64,000 bases of DNA, taken from NCBI RefSeq assembly GCF_020164455.1, contig NZ_JAIQWW010000020.1, positions 61,039 to 125,038 of the forward strand, read 5' to 3'. Numbering within the stretch: position 1 is the first letter of the stretch; the number at the start of each line of letters is the position of its first letter. The position numbers and the translations under genes were made by a program. This document shows positions 27,583 to 38,242 of the stretch, piece after piece. The notes under the pieces were generated by a model that saw only the letters and a program-made list of their open reading frames with translations, was not told the origin of the DNA and did no database searches. The DNA is from Phyllobacterium chamaecytisi (lineage in GTDB: Bacteria > Pseudomonadota > Alphaproteobacteria > Rhizobiales > Rhizobiaceae).

Positions 27583-29439
27583 TCAGGCGACCCTTGGAAG
27601 GTGAACCGTAAACTCTGTTCCGGCGCTGCTGCTTTTGACGTCGATGCGCCCGCCATAGTCCGCGACGATGTCGTGGCAGATGACCAGACCGAGCCCGAGA
27701 CCACGATCCTTGGACGTATTGAAAGGTGTGAACAGCGCTTGCATGATTGCTTCAGGAATACCTGGCCCATTGTCGGAAACAATCAGCTGGACCTCGCCGT
27801 CGGTCACCCGGGATTCCACGCTGATCTTGCTGGCCGGACCGCCTTCCGTTGCCTCCACTGCATTCTGCATGAGATTGATCAGCACCTGTTCGAGACGCAT
27901 ACGATTGCCATGCACCTTGATATCCGGCGGTGGCGTCTGCGTGATGATCTGACCGGCTCTCTGCCGGAACCGGGTGCCAAGCAGCAGCAACGCACCCTCG
28001 ATCACATCGCTGACGCTGATGGGACCCGCGTCGCCCGTTCCCTTGCGCGCGAAGGTGCGCAGCTCATCGGTGATGCCACCAATGCGCTCTGTCAGCCCGG
28101 CAATGGCTTTCAGATTGTCCTTGGCTGAATCGATCTGGTTGCGGCCAAGAAAAGTCTTGGCATTGTCCGCATAGGAGCGAATGGCAGCGACAGGCTGGTT
28201 GATCTCATGGGCGACGCCGGCCGTGACCTGTCCGAGAATGGCAAGACGGTTCGCTTGCACCAAGTCCTGCTGCACCGTCTGCAGCTTGGCCTCGGTCTTC
28301 TGACGCTCCTCGACCTGCATTACGAGTTCCGAGTGAGCGGTACTGAGATCTGCCGTGCGCTCGGCAACGCGCCGCTCAAGCTCAAGCCGTGCTGCTTCTT
28401 GCTCGCGGGCACGGCGCAGAGCAAGTCCACGACGGCGCAACAAGAAGGCGGTGAACCCCAAAAGCGGCGCAAGAACGATGAGCGCCAGTAACTGAGCTGT
28501 CCGCGTTGCCTCAGCTACTGCCGGCGCTGCCGGGGTCAGGAGTTGCAGGTTCCAGGTCGTGGTGGGGACCGGCGTCTGTACGCGCACGAATTCTTCCGCC
28601 TTCGCCGCACCGGGCAAGCGCGCCTGGACAATATCAGGCTGGCCTTGCGGCAAGGCAGGCGTGATGTCGAGCGGTGCGAGAGGTGCGTCACCGAATTGCA
28701 AACTCTCGCGGATCGGCCCCATCTGGTCAGGTACGATTGGCCCCTCGGTCATGAACCGCCATCCCGGCAGGCTCGTGATCAGTACAATACCGCGTTGGTC
28801 AACAACCAGAGAAGGATCGCTGTTGCGGCGCCAATCGGCCTCGAGGTCATCGAACTCGACCTTGACGACGATAACGCCGAGCGTTCCCGAAGGTCCATCG
28901 ATGCGTCTTGAAATATAGAGACCCGGACGTTTACTGACGGTACCGAACGCATAATGCTCGGCGCTGCCGGCGGCGATAGCGCGGGTATAATAGGGCCGAA
29001 AGCTGTAGTTGGTACCGACGAAACTCGTCGGTTCGCGCCAATTGCTGGAAGCCAGTGCCAACCCATCAGCGTTAAGAAGATAAATTACCGACGAGCGGGT
29101 ACCGCTGATCAGGCTTTCAAGCTTGCGGTTGACAAGTTGCAACAGGCTGTCGCTGCGCGTCGTCAACGCGCTGATCACATCGCGGTCCTGCGACAGGACG
29201 AACGGCAGCGACCGCTGTTTCTCAAGCACCGTCCGTAGCAGGACAGCATTGAGTTCGGCCGCGCTCTGCGCCCGGATGTGGAGCGATTCATAGGCGCGCT
29301 TGCGTCCGTAATCATTGGCGATCAAAAGTGCGCCTGCCACAAGAAGTGCAGCAAGGAGCCCATAAACAATCTTCACGAGCAGACTTGTCGTCCCCGCGTG
29401 CAGAATGCTTTCCGAGCGCACCGCCAACCGATTTTCCAT
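27583..29439 (-). CDS. dctB: C4-dicarboxylate sensor histidine kinase
   Basis: 618 aa from the ATG at 29439; a TTG at 29466 would add nine residues, and neither has a strong ribosome site. Two membrane helices flank a periplasmic double-PAS sensor (residues about 40-300, with [14 protein letters not shown] and [16 protein letters not shown]), followed by a coiled coil, the H-box [19 protein letters not shown] with the phospho-accepting histidine, and N, G1 and G2 ATP-binding boxes ([26 protein letters not shown]). Senses succinate, fumarate or malate and phosphorylates DctD. Confidence 0.95.
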   Translation of the reverse strand: MENRLAVRSESILHAGTTSLLVKIVYGLLAALLVAGALLIANDYGRKRAYESLHIRAQSAAELNAVLLRTVLEKQRSLPFVLSQDRDVISALTTRSDSLLQLVNRKLESLISGTRSSVIYLLNADGLALASSNWREPTSFVGTNYSFRPYYTRAIAAGSAEHYAFGTVSKRPGLYISRRIDGPSGTLGVIVVKVEFDDLEADWRRNSDPSLVVDQRGIVLITSLPGWRFMTEGPIVPDQMGPIRESLQFGDAPLAPLDITPALPQGQPDIVQARLPGAAKAEEFVRVQTPVPTTTWNLQLLTPAAPAVAEATRTAQLLALIVLAPLLGFTAFLLRRRGLALRRAREQEAARLELERRVAERTADLSTAHSELVMQVEERQKTEAKLQTVQQDLVQANRLAILGQVTAGVAHEINQPVAAIRSYADNAKTFLGRNQIDSAKDNLKAIAGLTERIGGITDELRTFARKGTGDAGPISVSDVIEGALLLLGTRFRQRAGQIITQTPPPDIKVHGNRMRLEQVLINLMQNAVEATEGGPASKISVESRVTDGEVQLIVSDNGPGIPEAIMQALFTPFNTSKDRGLGLGLVICHDIVADYGGRIDVKSSSAGTEFTVHLPRVA

Positions 29440-29447
29440 GACAGCAG

Positions 29448-29496
29448 TGTGCAGATATTCGCACAAATCTCAAGAGGCCCGTGCGGATATCCGCAC
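29448..29496. promoter_or_regulatory. Tandem DctD-binding sites (upstream activator sequences)
   Basis: Two palindromes of the DctD type: TGTGCAGATATTCGCACA at 29448-29465 (imperfect centre) and GTGCGGATATCCGCAC at 29481-29496 (perfect). Their centres are 32 bp apart, three helical turns, so two dimers bind one face of the DNA. They lie 74-120 bp upstream of the dctA -24/-12 promoter and directly next to the dctB start, as in other rhizobia. Confidence 0.88.
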
Positions 29497-29569
29497 AAAC
29501 AGCTGCCAATAAAACAGAGGCTCAATTTTATACTGTTAATTTTCAATGACTTAACCTTATTCGGCAAAT

Positions 29570-29585
29570 TGGCACGGTGCTTGCA
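29570..29585 (+). promoter_or_regulatory. Sigma-54 (-24/-12) promoter of dctA
   Basis: TGGCACGGTGCTTGCA matches the sigma-54 consensus TGGCACG-N4-TTGC(A/T), with GG and GC exactly 10 bp apart. It lies about 100 bp upstream of the dctA start and downstream of the DctD sites. Confidence 0.93.
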
Positions 29586-29686
29586 ATGCCAACTCGCGAG
29601 GGGACGGTCTATCCGCCCTGTAACGAGAGCCCAGGAGGCTGGCAGGCTTTATTGCGCCAGACGCGGCTCGCACCATGGAGGAAGTT

Positions 29687-31012
29687 ATGAGTCCTGTGAC
29701 GATAACCGCAGCACCGCAGCCACGCGGCAAAACACCGATCTACGCCCATCTTTATTTTCAGGTAGTTGTTGCCATCACCATCGGCATTCTGCTCGGCCAC
29801 TACTACCCCGATATTGGCACCAGCATGAAGCCGCTCGGCGATGCCTTCATCAAACTGGTGAAGATGATCATTGCCCCGGTCATTTTCCTGACGGTCACCA
29901 CCGGCATCGCCGGCATGAGTGATCTGAAAAAAGTCGGCCGCGTTGCCGGCAAGGCGATGCTTTATTTCCTGACGTTCTCGACACTTGCCTTGATCGTCGG
30001 TCTGATCGTCGCCAATGTCGTTCAGCCGGGCGCCGGCATGAATATCGATCCCGCATCGCTCGATCCCGCCGCCGTCGCGACCTATACACAACAGGCACAT
30101 GAGCAGAGCGTCGTCGGCTTCCTGACGAACATCATCCCGACAACGATCGTTGGCGCCTTTGCTTCGGGCGATATCCTGCAGGTACTGTTCTTCTCGGTAC
30201 TGTTCGGCCTTTCACTCGCCATGGTGGGCGAAAGGGCGGAACCGGTTACGAATTTCCTGCAAGTGCTTTCAGCGCCTGTTTTCAAGCTCGTCGCGATCCT
30301 GATGAAAGCCGCACCGATCGGTGCCTTCGGCGCCATGGCCTTCACCATCGGCAAATACGGCATCGGGTCAGTTGCCAATCTCATCTTCCTGATCGGTACC
30401 TTCTATCTGACGTCTGTACTTTTCGTACTCGTCGTACTTGGCGCCGTCGCCTGGTACAATGGCTTCTCCATCCTGGCACTGATCCGCTACATCAAGGAAG
30501 AGCTGCTGCTGGTCCTTGGAACGAGTTCATCCGAAGCCGCCCTGCCGACACTGATGGCCAAGATGGAAAAGGCAGGCTGCAAGAAGTCCGTGGTCGGCCT
30601 TGTCATTCCAACGGGCTATTCGTTCAATCTTGACGGTACCAATATCTATATGACCCTCGCTGCCCTGTTCATCGCGCAAGCGACGAACACGCATCTGACG
30701 CTAACGGATCAGGTATTGCTGCTGCTCGTCGCCATGCTGAGTTCCAAGGGCGCAGCAGGAATCACCGGTGCAGGCTTTATCACGCTCGCAGCAACCCTGT
30801 CGGTCGTTCCCGCAGTTCCAGTCGCAGGCATGGCGCTGATTCTCGGCATCGATCGTTTCATGTCTGAATGCCGCGCGCTTACCAATCTCGTCGGCAATGC
30901 GGTAGCGACAATCGTTGTTGCCCGCTGGGAAGGCGAGCTTGATACCAACAAGCTCGCACAAGCGCTCAAAGGCGATTTCGCCGACGAGGACGCGCTGGCG
31001 CTTGCAAGCTAG
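29687..31012 (+). CDS. dctA: C4-dicarboxylate transporter (DAACS family)
   Basis: 441 aa secondary transporter importing succinate, fumarate and malate with protons or sodium. The second ATG (29687) is chosen because GGAGG precedes it by 6 nt; the ATG at 29675 lies over that site. About eight membrane helices plus two re-entrant loops, with the serine-rich [11 protein letters not shown] loop and [19 protein letters not shown], the substrate- and cation-binding motifs of the glutamate/aspartate transporter family. Regulated by DctBD through sigma-54. Confidence 0.97.
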   Translation: MSPVTITAAPQPRGKTPIYAHLYFQVVVAITIGILLGHYYPDIGTSMKPLGDAFIKLVKMIIAPVIFLTVTTGIAGMSDLKKVGRVAGKAMLYFLTFSTLALIVGLIVANVVQPGAGMNIDPASLDPAAVATYTQQAHEQSVVGFLTNIIPTTIVGAFASGDILQVLFFSVLFGLSLAMVGERAEPVTNFLQVLSAPVFKLVAILMKAAPIGAFGAMAFTIGKYGIGSVANLIFLIGTFYLTSVLFVLVVLGAVAWYNGFSILALIRYIKEELLLVLGTSSSEAALPTLMAKMEKAGCKKSVVGLVIPTGYSFNLDGTNIYMTLAALFIAQATNTHLTLTDQVLLLLVAMLSSKGAAGITGAGFITLAATLSVVPAVPVAGMALILGIDRFMSECRALTNLVGNAVATIVVARWEGELDTNKLAQALKGDFADEDALALAS

Positions 31013-31031
31013 AGAATAAGGTTGATACGAG

Positions 31032-31061
31032 AAAAAGGCGGGCTAGCAAGCCCGCCTTTTT
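31032..31061. terminator. Bidirectional terminator between dctA and rhaK
   Basis: A perfect 13-bp stem (31032-31044 with 31049-31061, GGCGGGCT core) with a 4-nt loop, flanked by A5 and T5. It serves dctA and the convergent rhamnose operon; its last base is the first base of the rhaK stop. Confidence 0.93.
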
Positions 31062-32425
31062 CATTTGCGTGGAAGGTTATCCCGCCAGTTCCGTGCATAA
31101 ATATCGAAGGCTTCGCCTAACGGCGCGACATCGTCCGAGACTGGTTTGAACGGACACCTGGCGCCGGCTAGGAGTGCAGCGCCAAGACTGGTACCAGTTG
31201 AGCCGGGAGAAGCGATGATTTCGCGCGCCGTCAACGACCGCATTGCTGACAGATAGGTTCGGTTGCGGGAAAACGGTCCTTCGACAATCGTCGGGCCAGC
31301 TGCACCAATCAGCTCGAGACAGGTATTGGTCATGAGTGCTGTATATAGCGAGGCAGCAGCGTTCAGTTCGGCGGCCGATCGCGACTCATCGTTCAGCCGG
31401 ACTGGATCGTGCGCAGGATAGGGGCCCGATCCCTGCACGATGCCCGGCAGGATCATGAACTGCTCGCGGATCACCTGGTCCAACGTATCCGCGTCGGGTT
31501 CGAGGGGACTGCCGCCGGTCAAAAGATCGAACTCGCGTCCGCCCATGAACCGCGCCGACGGCACCGCCTTCCCGTAGGCATCGACATTGGCGAGTGTATC
31601 CCGCGCCGGGTCGAGCTGATCCAACCTTCCGCCGACCGCAAAGGACACCACCCAGGTTCCGGTCGATACAACCGAGAACGGCGACGTACGGGTGATCAGA
31701 TGTGGCAGAAGCGAGGCATTGGAATCGTGGATGCCGCAATGAACCGGCGTGGGTTTGGTTACGCCGATCTGCCTGGTGAGCGGCTCGCGCAGATCACCAA
31801 TCCGGTCGAACGCAGAGCGGATCGGCGCCATCAAGGAACGAAGCTCCAGCGTGTCGACAAGGCTGGAATATTCGCCCCCCTGCGGGTTCCACAGATCCGT
31901 ATGGCAGCCAAGCGAGGTGACTTCGTTCACGGCAATGCCAGTCAGGCGCCAGACCCAGTATTGTGCGTAGGTGACGATGGTCTTGGCTGCGGAGAATTCA
32001 GCCGGAAACTGCGTCTTCTGGTAATGAATTTGCGCACCGACATTGAGGCCGCCGGAGAGAAGCGGCGAGCGGGTCTCGGCGAAATCCGGCCGCAAGGCCG
32101 CATAGGCTGTGCGCACATTGTCAGGATAGACATGCTCGTAGTCGATGACCGGCATCGCCAGATCATTATCGCCCAGCAATGCGGCTGCCGCGCCATGTGC
32201 GGTGACAGAAATTGCATCGAAGCCCGGCGATTGGGCAAAGATTGCCAGTGTATCGACAAAAAATGCCCACAGCGCTTCGATGTCATAATGCGGATAGAGA
32301 CCATCCTTGGCGACGCGGTTCTGCGTGCTGCGCGAGGCGATTTCTTGTCCTGTCGCAGCGTCAACGATAACAACCTTGGCGTTGGTCTTGCCAACATCCA
32401 TAACGGCTATACGGCTCTCGCTCAT
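31061..32425 (-). CDS. rhaK: Rhamnose kinase, FGGY family (rhizobial RhaK type)
   Basis: 454 aa from the ATG at 32425, which overlaps the rhaU stop (ATGA). The FGGY/actin fold shows [16 protein letters not shown] for phosphate binding near residues 7-22, [14 protein letters not shown] and VSTGTWVVS. In Rhizobium leguminosarum the kinase of this locus is needed both for catabolism and for activity of the rhamnose importer. It is the last gene of rhaRSTPQUK here, as in that organism. Confidence 0.92.
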   Translation of the reverse strand: MSESRIAVMDVGKTNAKVVIVDAATGQEIASRSTQNRVAKDGLYPHYDIEALWAFFVDTLAIFAQSPGFDAISVTAHGAAAALLGDNDLAMPVIDYEHVYPDNVRTAYAALRPDFAETRSPLLSGGLNVGAQIHYQKTQFPAEFSAAKTIVTYAQYWVWRLTGIAVNEVTSLGCHTDLWNPQGGEYSSLVDTLELRSLMAPIRSAFDRIGDLREPLTRQIGVTKPTPVHCGIHDSNASLLPHLITRTSPFSVVSTGTWVVSFAVGGRLDQLDPARDTLANVDAYGKAVPSARFMGGREFDLLTGGSPLEPDADTLDQVIREQFMILPGIVQGSGPYPAHDPVRLNDESRSAAELNAAASLYTALMTNTCLELIGAAGPTIVEGPFSRNRTYLSAMRSLTAREIIASPGSTGTSLGAALLAGARCPFKPVSDDVAPLGEAFDIYARNWRDNLPRK

Positions 32426-32745
32426 GGCAGATGGAAAAGACATACGAGGTCTGTCTGGACCGGCGAGCTGTCCGGATTGGTGGCCATGATGTCTGCCATA
32501 TGGGTCCACCATTTCTTCATCACCGGATGGTCGGGCAGGCTTTGCATGGTGTGACCAACGGGGCGGGTCAACACGCCAAAGAGCGTGTTTGTGGCGCGGT
32601 CAAGATGGATCGAATAATCGGCGATACCCGCCTCATGCAGGAGATCCACGAGTTCCGGCCAGATTTCGTTATGACGGCGCCTGTACTCAGCCTCCATACC
32701 TGGGTTGAGTGCCATCGTGAACGCATATTTCTCCATCGCACTCAT
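32422..32745 (-). CDS. rhaU: L-rhamnose mutarotase
   Basis: 107 aa, standard length for RhaM/RhaU. The fold markers are [27 protein letters not shown] (histidine at about 25 as the catalytic acid/base region), [14 protein letters not shown] and a late WWTHMADIM. It interconverts rhamnopyranose anomers. Overlaps rhaQ and rhaK by 4 nt each. Confidence 0.95.
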   Translation of the reverse strand: MSAMEKYAFTMALNPGMEAEYRRRHNEIWPELVDLLHEAGIADYSIHLDRATNTLFGVLTRPVGHTMQSLPDHPVMKKWWTHMADIMATNPDSSPVQTDLVCLFHLP

Positions 32746-33743
32746 GCGGGCTTCCTGTGCCGGAACTGGCGGATAATGACAGGCAGCGTAATGGTCACGA
32801 TCAGAAGCAGACCGATGAAGATCGACATCACAATGCCGGGAACATTCAGCAGGCCAAGGCCGAAGGTGACCAGTCCCATGACGAAGGCAGCGATGACCAC
32901 GCCGCCGATCGTTCCGGCACCGCCAAGGATCGAAACGCCGCCAAGGACGACCATGGTGACGATCTCGAGCTCCCAGCCCTGTGCGATCGACGGCCGGGTG
33001 GAGCCGAGGCGTGAGGTGAGGCAGACGGCTGCGATGCCGGACATCAGACCGGTCAGGAGGAAGAGTGTGAACTTGATGCGCTCGACACGAATACCGGAAA
33101 AGCGTGCGGCAAATTCATTGTTGCCGATGGCGTGGACCCGGCGACCGAAATTCGTCGCATGCAGCAGGACCGCGAAGAGGATCGCCAGCACGGCGAAAAG
33201 AACGAACTCGAAGGAAAACACCCAGAAGACATAGCCTTGGCCGAAATAGGCGAAAGAGGCCGGGTAGCCGCCATAGGCCTTGTCGCCAAGGACGATATAG
33301 GCGATGCCGCGGAAGAGACTCATCGTACCGATCGTGACGACGATGGAAGGCAGGCGAAGTCCTGCAACGAGAATGCCGTTAACCACGCCGCAACCGACAC
33401 CAACGCCAATCCCGATGGCAACGAGGCCAGGTGTACCGATCCCCGCCTGCGCTGCAGCGCCCATGGCAGTCGAAGCAAGCGCTATGATCGCAGCAACCGA
33501 GAGGTCGATCTCCCCGGAGATGATCAGGAGCGCCATGGCAAACGCTACCATGGCCTTTTCAGTAAAATTGAACGTGGCATCGGAGAGATTCCACGCATTC
33601 AGGAAGTAGGGCGAGGCGAGGGAATTGGCGATGAAGATCAGCACGGCGACAGCAAAAAGGAGTGCTTCCCAGCTCCCAAACAGACGCGTTGCCGATGTGC
33701 CAAGCCGGTCCGGGATAAGCCGCTTTTCAGGTATCGCACTCAT
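32742..33743 (-). CDS. rhaQ: Rhamnose ABC transporter permease
   Basis: 333 aa, BPD_transp_2 class. [20 protein letters not shown] near residues 65-84 and [20 protein letters not shown] are typical. About nine membrane segments. Translationally coupled by 4-nt overlaps to rhaP upstream and rhaU downstream. Paired with RhaP to form a heterodimeric channel. Confidence 0.93.
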   Translation of the reverse strand: MSAIPEKRLIPDRLGTSATRLFGSWEALLFAVAVLIFIANSLASPYFLNAWNLSDATFNFTEKAMVAFAMALLIISGEIDLSVAAIIALASTAMGAAAQAGIGTPGLVAIGIGVGVGCGVVNGILVAGLRLPSIVVTIGTMSLFRGIAYIVLGDKAYGGYPASFAYFGQGYVFWVFSFEFVLFAVLAILFAVLLHATNFGRRVHAIGNNEFAARFSGIRVERIKFTLFLLTGLMSGIAAVCLTSRLGSTRPSIAQGWELEIVTMVVLGGVSILGGAGTIGGVVIAAFVMGLVTFGLGLLNVPGIVMSIFIGLLLIVTITLPVIIRQFRHRKPA

Positions 33744-34741
33744 GCTGCCACCTCGATCTGTTCCGACGCGCCGCGATCACGCAGGATGATACGACCACGC
33801 CGCCGTTCCTGACGGGCATTGAAGATCACGGCGGCAATGATAACCGAGCCGGAAATCGCCATTTGTGCAAAGGGCGAAATGTTGATGACCGGCAGCGCGT
33901 TCTTGATGACGCCGAGGAACAGCGCTCCGAGTACGGCGCCAGCAACCGAACCAATCCCTCCAAGCGTCGAGATACCGCCAATGACGCAGGCGGCGACAGT
34001 ATCAAGCTCGAAGCCTGCTGCGATATCAACATAGGCAACCGCGTAGCGCGACACCCAGAGATAGCCGCAGAGACCCGCGAGGGTTCCGGAGATGACGAAC
34101 GCGAAAAAGCGGGTGCGCCCGACATCGATGCCGGCATAGACCGCCGCTGTCGGATTGCCGCCGGAGGCATAGATCGCCCGGCCAAGAAACGTGCGTGACA
34201 TGACGAGATACATGACGGCAACTATGACGATGGCCGTCCAGCCTAGGATGGGCAGACCGAGGAAGAGCTGGCGGGGTGTCTGCAGGAACGGCGCTGTCAT
34301 CTGGTGCGCGTTCACCCAAGCACCGCCGGAGAGAACGAAGGCCATGCCACGGTAGATCGTCAGCGTTCCGAGTGTGACAACAATGGAAGGAATGTTGAGC
34401 TTCCAGACGAAAATTCCATTGATTGCGCCGAGAACGGCACCGATACAAAGAGCGACAATGACGATCAGCACGAGGGGCAGTTCCGGGTGAGCGGCATTCA
34501 ACATGCCGACCGCCATGCCGGTAAAAGCCACATTGGCTGCGACGGAAAGGTCAATGGATTTCGTCAGGATCACCGTCATCTGGCCCAACGCAAGAATGAT
34601 CAGGATCGACGTATCATTGAAGATATTCGCCAGGTTGCCCGGCGCGGCAAAGCCCGGTGAGCGCGCGGAAAACACCGCAAGCAGAATGGCGATGATGATC
34701 ACCAGCAGCATTTCGCGGAATTTGAACAATTGCCTGATCAT
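33740..34741 (-). CDS. rhaP: Rhamnose ABC transporter permease
   Basis: 333 aa from the ATG at 34741, preceded by AAAGGTTGAG; a TTG two codons earlier is the alternative. Ten or so hydrophobic segments with TKSIDLSVAANVAFTGMAVG and VIGGISTLGGIGSVAGAVLG. It overlaps rhaQ by 4 nt. C-terminus is rich in arginine (NARQERRRGRIILRDRG), on the cytoplasmic side. Confidence 0.92.
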   Translation of the reverse strand: MIRQLFKFREMLLVIIIAILLAVFSARSPGFAAPGNLANIFNDTSILIILALGQMTVILTKSIDLSVAANVAFTGMAVGMLNAAHPELPLVLIVIVALCIGAVLGAINGIFVWKLNIPSIVVTLGTLTIYRGMAFVLSGGAWVNAHQMTAPFLQTPRQLFLGLPILGWTAIVIVAVMYLVMSRTFLGRAIYASGGNPTAAVYAGIDVGRTRFFAFVISGTLAGLCGYLWVSRYAVAYVDIAAGFELDTVAACVIGGISTLGGIGSVAGAVLGALFLGVIKNALPVINISPFAQMAISGSVIIAAVIFNARQERRRGRIILRDRGASEQIEVAA

Positions 34742-34750
34742 ACTCAACCT

Positions 34751-36271
34751 TTACGCATTGCCTGTCGCGGCGCGGACCAGAGTTTCGGCATTGAGGTGCG
34801 AACGTTCAAAGATGCCGGCCGACAATCCTTCACGCATCACCAGCACGCGATCCGACATGCCGAGAATTTCCGGCAATTCCGACGAGACCATGATGATGCT
34901 GAGGCCATCGCTGGCAAGTTCGCTGATGAAGGCATGGACCGCAGCCTTGGATCCAATGTCGATGCCCTTGGTCGGTTCATCGAGGATAAGAATCGTCGGT
35001 TGGGTTGCCAGCCATTTGCCGATGACGACCTTTTGTTGATTGCCCCCGGACAAGGTACCTACCGGCACGGAAAGAGCCGCAGCGCGCAAGTCGAAACGCT
35101 CGGCATATTTGCGTGCAAGGGCGAACTCTTCCGCCGCGCGCAAAAAACCCGAGCGAGACGTGCGTGTCAGCGACGGCAGCGAAATGTTCTGATAGATCGG
35201 AAGCTGCAATACCGCGCCATGGCGGCCGCGTTCCTCAGGCACGTAGACGATACCGGCTTTGATGGCATCGCTCGGCGAGCCGATTATGATCTCCTTGCCG
35301 GCCAGCTTAAGAGTACCACCGGAGGGTTTTGTGACGCCAAAGAGCGACTGGCAAATCTCCGAGCGGCCTGCGCCAACAAGACCGTAGATTCCGAAAATCT
35401 CGCCCTTCCTAAGGGCAAAGCTGATGTCGCGAAACTCGGTCGGATGCGTGTAGTTTTCGACCGAAAGCACCGTCTCACCGAGCGGAATGTCGACTTTCGG
35501 GAAGGCATGTTCGATGGAACGGCCGACCATGAGCTTGACGATCTCATCCTGCCCGACACCGGCCAGCACGCCACTGCCAACCGCCTTGCCATCGCGGAAA
35601 ACCACATAATGATCGGCGATCTCGTAGACTTCATCGAATTTGTGGCTAATGAACAAAATGGCCTTGCCCTGGGCTTTCAGGCGCTTGACGATCTGGAACA
35701 AATCGTCGACCTCCTTGCGTGAAAGCGCGGCGGTTGGTTCATCCATGATGACAATGCGCGCATCGACGGAGAGCGCCCGGGCAATGGCCACGAGATGGCG
35801 CTGGGCGATCGAGAGATCCTTGAGACGCACACGCGGATCGATATTGCTTTCCAGGGAATGGAGCAAAGCCAAAGCGCGCGCGTTGACCGCTTTCCAGTCG
35901 ACCAAGCCGAGCCTGGTTTTTGGCGCATGGCCGAGAAAGATATTCTCGGCCACCGACAATTCGTCGAAAAGCACGGTCTCCTGATGGATTGCGGTGACAC
36001 CGAAATCGATCGCATCCTGCGCATTTGCAAAGACTACCGGCTTGCCATCGACCTGGATTTCACCCTCGTCGGACTCGTAAATGCCGGTGAGGATCTTGAC
36101 GAGCGTCGACTTTCCCGCACCATTTTCGCCGATCAGCGCCGTCACCCGGCCCGGGAACAGGGCGATGTTGACATCGTTCAACGCCTTCACCCCGGGAAAC
36201 GACTTCGAGATGCCACGCATCTCGAGGAGAGGCGTCTCTGACATTGGCTCTGGCAGGGTAATCTTGTTCAT
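34751..36271 (-). CDS. rhaT: Rhamnose ABC transporter ATP-binding protein (two domains)
   Basis: 506 aa from the ATG at 36271; an ATG at 36244 is also possible and neither has a clear ribosome site. Domain 1: GENGAGKSTLVKILTG, signature LSIAQRHLVAIARAL, IVIMDEPTAALS. Domain 2: GLVGAGRSEICQ, LSGGNQQKVVIGKWLA, LILDEPTKGIDIG. The symbol follows the R. leguminosarum naming, in which RhaT is the ATPase; E. coli RhaT is an unrelated permease. Confidence 0.93.
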   Translation of the reverse strand: MNKITLPEPMSETPLLEMRGISKSFPGVKALNDVNIALFPGRVTALIGENGAGKSTLVKILTGIYESDEGEIQVDGKPVVFANAQDAIDFGVTAIHQETVLFDELSVAENIFLGHAPKTRLGLVDWKAVNARALALLHSLESNIDPRVRLKDLSIAQRHLVAIARALSVDARIVIMDEPTAALSRKEVDDLFQIVKRLKAQGKAILFISHKFDEVYEIADHYVVFRDGKAVGSGVLAGVGQDEIVKLMVGRSIEHAFPKVDIPLGETVLSVENYTHPTEFRDISFALRKGEIFGIYGLVGAGRSEICQSLFGVTKPSGGTLKLAGKEIIIGSPSDAIKAGIVYVPEERGRHGAVLQLPIYQNISLPSLTRTSRSGFLRAAEEFALARKYAERFDLRAAALSVPVGTLSGGNQQKVVIGKWLATQPTILILDEPTKGIDIGSKAAVHAFISELASDGLSIIMVSSELPEILGMSDRVLVMREGLSAGIFERSHLNAETLVRAATGNA

Positions 36272-36288
36272 CAAATATACCGGAAGGG

Positions 36289-36318
36289 AAAAAATGCCCG
36301 GCAGAAAATCTGCCGGGC
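36289..36318 (-). terminator. Stem-loop with T6 between rhaS and rhaT
   Basis: GCCCGGCAGA (36296-36305) pairs perfectly with TCTGCCGGGC (36309-36318) around a 3-nt loop; the minus strand then reads A followed by six T. It is a good intrinsic terminator in form, yet lies inside the operon directly after the binding-protein gene, so partial termination is expected. Confidence 0.78.
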
Positions 36319-36337
36319 TGGTCACGAGACGTATGGA

Positions 36338-37336
36338 TCAGAATATCTTGGAGAACTGATCGATGTTCTTGGCGTCGTAAACGAATGGATCAGCCATGGC
36401 TGCTTCGCCATTGTCGCCGACCTTGATCTTGCCCATGCGTCCGGCTGCAATTTCGCTGCCGGGAGCACCATCCGTCTCACCCTTGACGAGGCGATAGGCG
36501 ATCTGGGTTGCCGAATAGCCGAGGTCGATCGGGTTCCAGATGGCGAATTCCTTGGTCGCTCCAGACTTGATCGCGCCGGCCATTTCAGAAGGAAGGCCAA
36601 GACCGGTTACATAGACGTCGCCGATCTTCTTGGCATCGGCGACGGCTTGCGATGCGGCAAGGACACCGACCGTTGTCGGAGCGACGATGACTTTCACATT
36701 CGGCTGCGAGGTCAGCAGGCCCTGTGCTTCGCGGTAACTCTTGTCGGACAGGTCGTCACCATAGACCGTCGTCACAAGATTGAGGCCCGGGAAATTCGGC
36801 AGTTGCTTCTTCATCTCCTCGATCCAGGTATTCTGGTTGGTCGAGGTCGTCGTTGCGGAAAGAATGGCAAAATCGCCCTTCCCGTCCTTGAGATGATCGG
36901 CGGCCAGCTGCAGGCACATCTTGCCGATCAACTCGTTCGACGATGGATTGAGGTGCATGATGCGGCCATCCTTGGCAACCGCGGAATCCCAGGAAATGAC
37001 CTTGATGCCGCGCGCCATGGCCTTCTTCAGTGCCGGGATGACAGCGTCGGGATCATTGGCGGAAATCGCAATTGCATTGACGTTCTGCGCGATCAGCGCG
37101 TTGATGACCTCGATCTGGCCTTCCGCCGTCGTCGATGTCGGACCGGTATAGATGACCTCAACGTCACCGAGCTCTTTCGCAGCTTCCTGCGCGCCCTTGT
37201 TGGCCGCTTCGAAGAAGCCGTTGCCAAGCGATTTGACGACAAGACCGATCTTGACCGTATCGGCGGCGTAGGCCTGCGATGTGAGCATGGCAAAGGCGAA
37301 TGCCGATCCCAATGCGAGTTTCTTCAAAAGTTTCAT
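36338..37336 (-). CDS. rhaS: Rhamnose ABC transporter substrate-binding protein
   Basis: 332 aa from the ATG at 37336, with GGGAGGACAG upstream. Signal peptide MKLLKKLALGSAF...SQAYA cleaved near residue 24. Peripla_BP_4 fold: GLVVKSLGNGFFEAANKGAQ, AISANDPDAVIPALKKAM, VISWDSAV. The ligand assignment rests on locus order (regulator, binding protein, ATPase, two permeases, mutarotase, kinase), identical to R. leguminosarum rhaRSTPQUK. E. coli RhaS is an unrelated regulator. Confidence 0.94.
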   Translation of the reverse strand: MKLLKKLALGSAFAFAMLTSQAYAADTVKIGLVVKSLGNGFFEAANKGAQEAAKELGDVEVIYTGPTSTTAEGQIEVINALIAQNVNAIAISANDPDAVIPALKKAMARGIKVISWDSAVAKDGRIMHLNPSSNELIGKMCLQLAADHLKDGKGDFAILSATTTSTNQNTWIEEMKKQLPNFPGLNLVTTVYGDDLSDKSYREAQGLLTSQPNVKVIVAPTTVGVLAASQAVADAKKIGDVYVTGLGLPSEMAGAIKSGATKEFAIWNPIDLGYSATQIAYRLVKGETDGAPGSEIAAGRMGKIKVGDNGEAAMADPFVYDAKNIDQFSKIF

Positions 37337-37386
37337 TGTCTGTCCTCCCAGAGATTGAACCGTATTGTTGGTCGACACCGTTTCGG

Positions 37387-38196
37387 TCACGCGACGGAAA
37401 CGGAATTCCTTGATTTTTCCTGATTGACGTTTGCGATGATCAACCTGACGCCTGCGTCTTCCACCATTTTCCGGTCCGTATCCGAAATGCCGTCATCGGT
37501 GATGATGGTGGCAACGCGTTGCAACGGACAGAGGATGAGGCTCGAGCGGCGTGCAAACTTGGTCGAATCGACGAGCAGGACGAGCTCATCGGCCTGATTG
37601 ATCAGTTTCTGCTCGCCCTGGATAATGAGCGCGTCGGACTCCATGACCCCGAACGGTCCAACGCCCTGCGAGCCCATGAACATGCGCTTTCCGTAGAAAT
37701 TACGCGTCACATCATTATCGAAGGGCGAGAGGATGATGCTTTGCTCGCGGTAGATCGCTCCGCCCGGCACAGTGACCGAACTCTTGGAATTCTTCACCAG
37801 ATGCTCGGCAATGGCGAATGAATTGGTCATCACCTGCAACCGCCGAGAGGCGAGGAAATGAACCATCTGGAATGTTGTCGTGCCACCATTGATGATGATG
37901 GCGTCGCCTTCTTCACACAGCGCAACGGCCTCGCGGGCGATGGCACGCTTTTTGTCGGCGTTTTCCGACTCCGAAACATGAAAGTGCCGGCCAGCGAGGG
38001 GCGTCAGTTGCGGTGGATGCACAGCTTCGGCGCCCCCACGCACCCGGCGCAGCTTGCCTTTGACATGGAGCGAGGCAATGTCACGACGGATCGTTGCTTC
38101 CGACGCTTCCGTCAGTTCGGCAATGTCCTGAATGGTGATGACCGGCTTTTCCTGAACAGCGCTCAGGATGATGCGGTGGCGCTCACGCTCGTGCAT
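37387..38196 (-). CDS. rhaR: DeoR-family repressor of rhamnose utilisation
   Basis: 269 aa. DeoR helix-turn-helix in residues 6-60 (TIQDIAELTEASEATIRRDI and LHVKGKLRRVRGGA), then the sugar-phosphate-binding DeoRC domain (IINGGTTTFQMVHFL; DELVLLVDSTKFARRS; ITDDGISD). First gene of the rha operon and divergent from rhaD; it should repress both arms and be released by a rhamnose intermediate. Confidence 0.93.
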   Translation of the reverse strand: MHERERHRIILSAVQEKPVITIQDIAELTEASEATIRRDIASLHVKGKLRRVRGGAEAVHPPQLTPLAGRHFHVSESENADKKRAIAREAVALCEEGDAIIINGGTTTFQMVHFLASRRLQVMTNSFAIAEHLVKNSKSSVTVPGGAIYREQSIILSPFDNDVTRNFYGKRMFMGSQGVGPFGVMESDALIIQGEQKLINQADELVLLVDSTKFARRSSLILCPLQRVATIITDDGISDTDRKMVEDAGVRLIIANVNQEKSRNSVSVA

Positions 38197-38242
38197 GCTT
38201 GTTCTCCTCTTGTGACAATCTATGGCGCAAAAATATCGCGAA

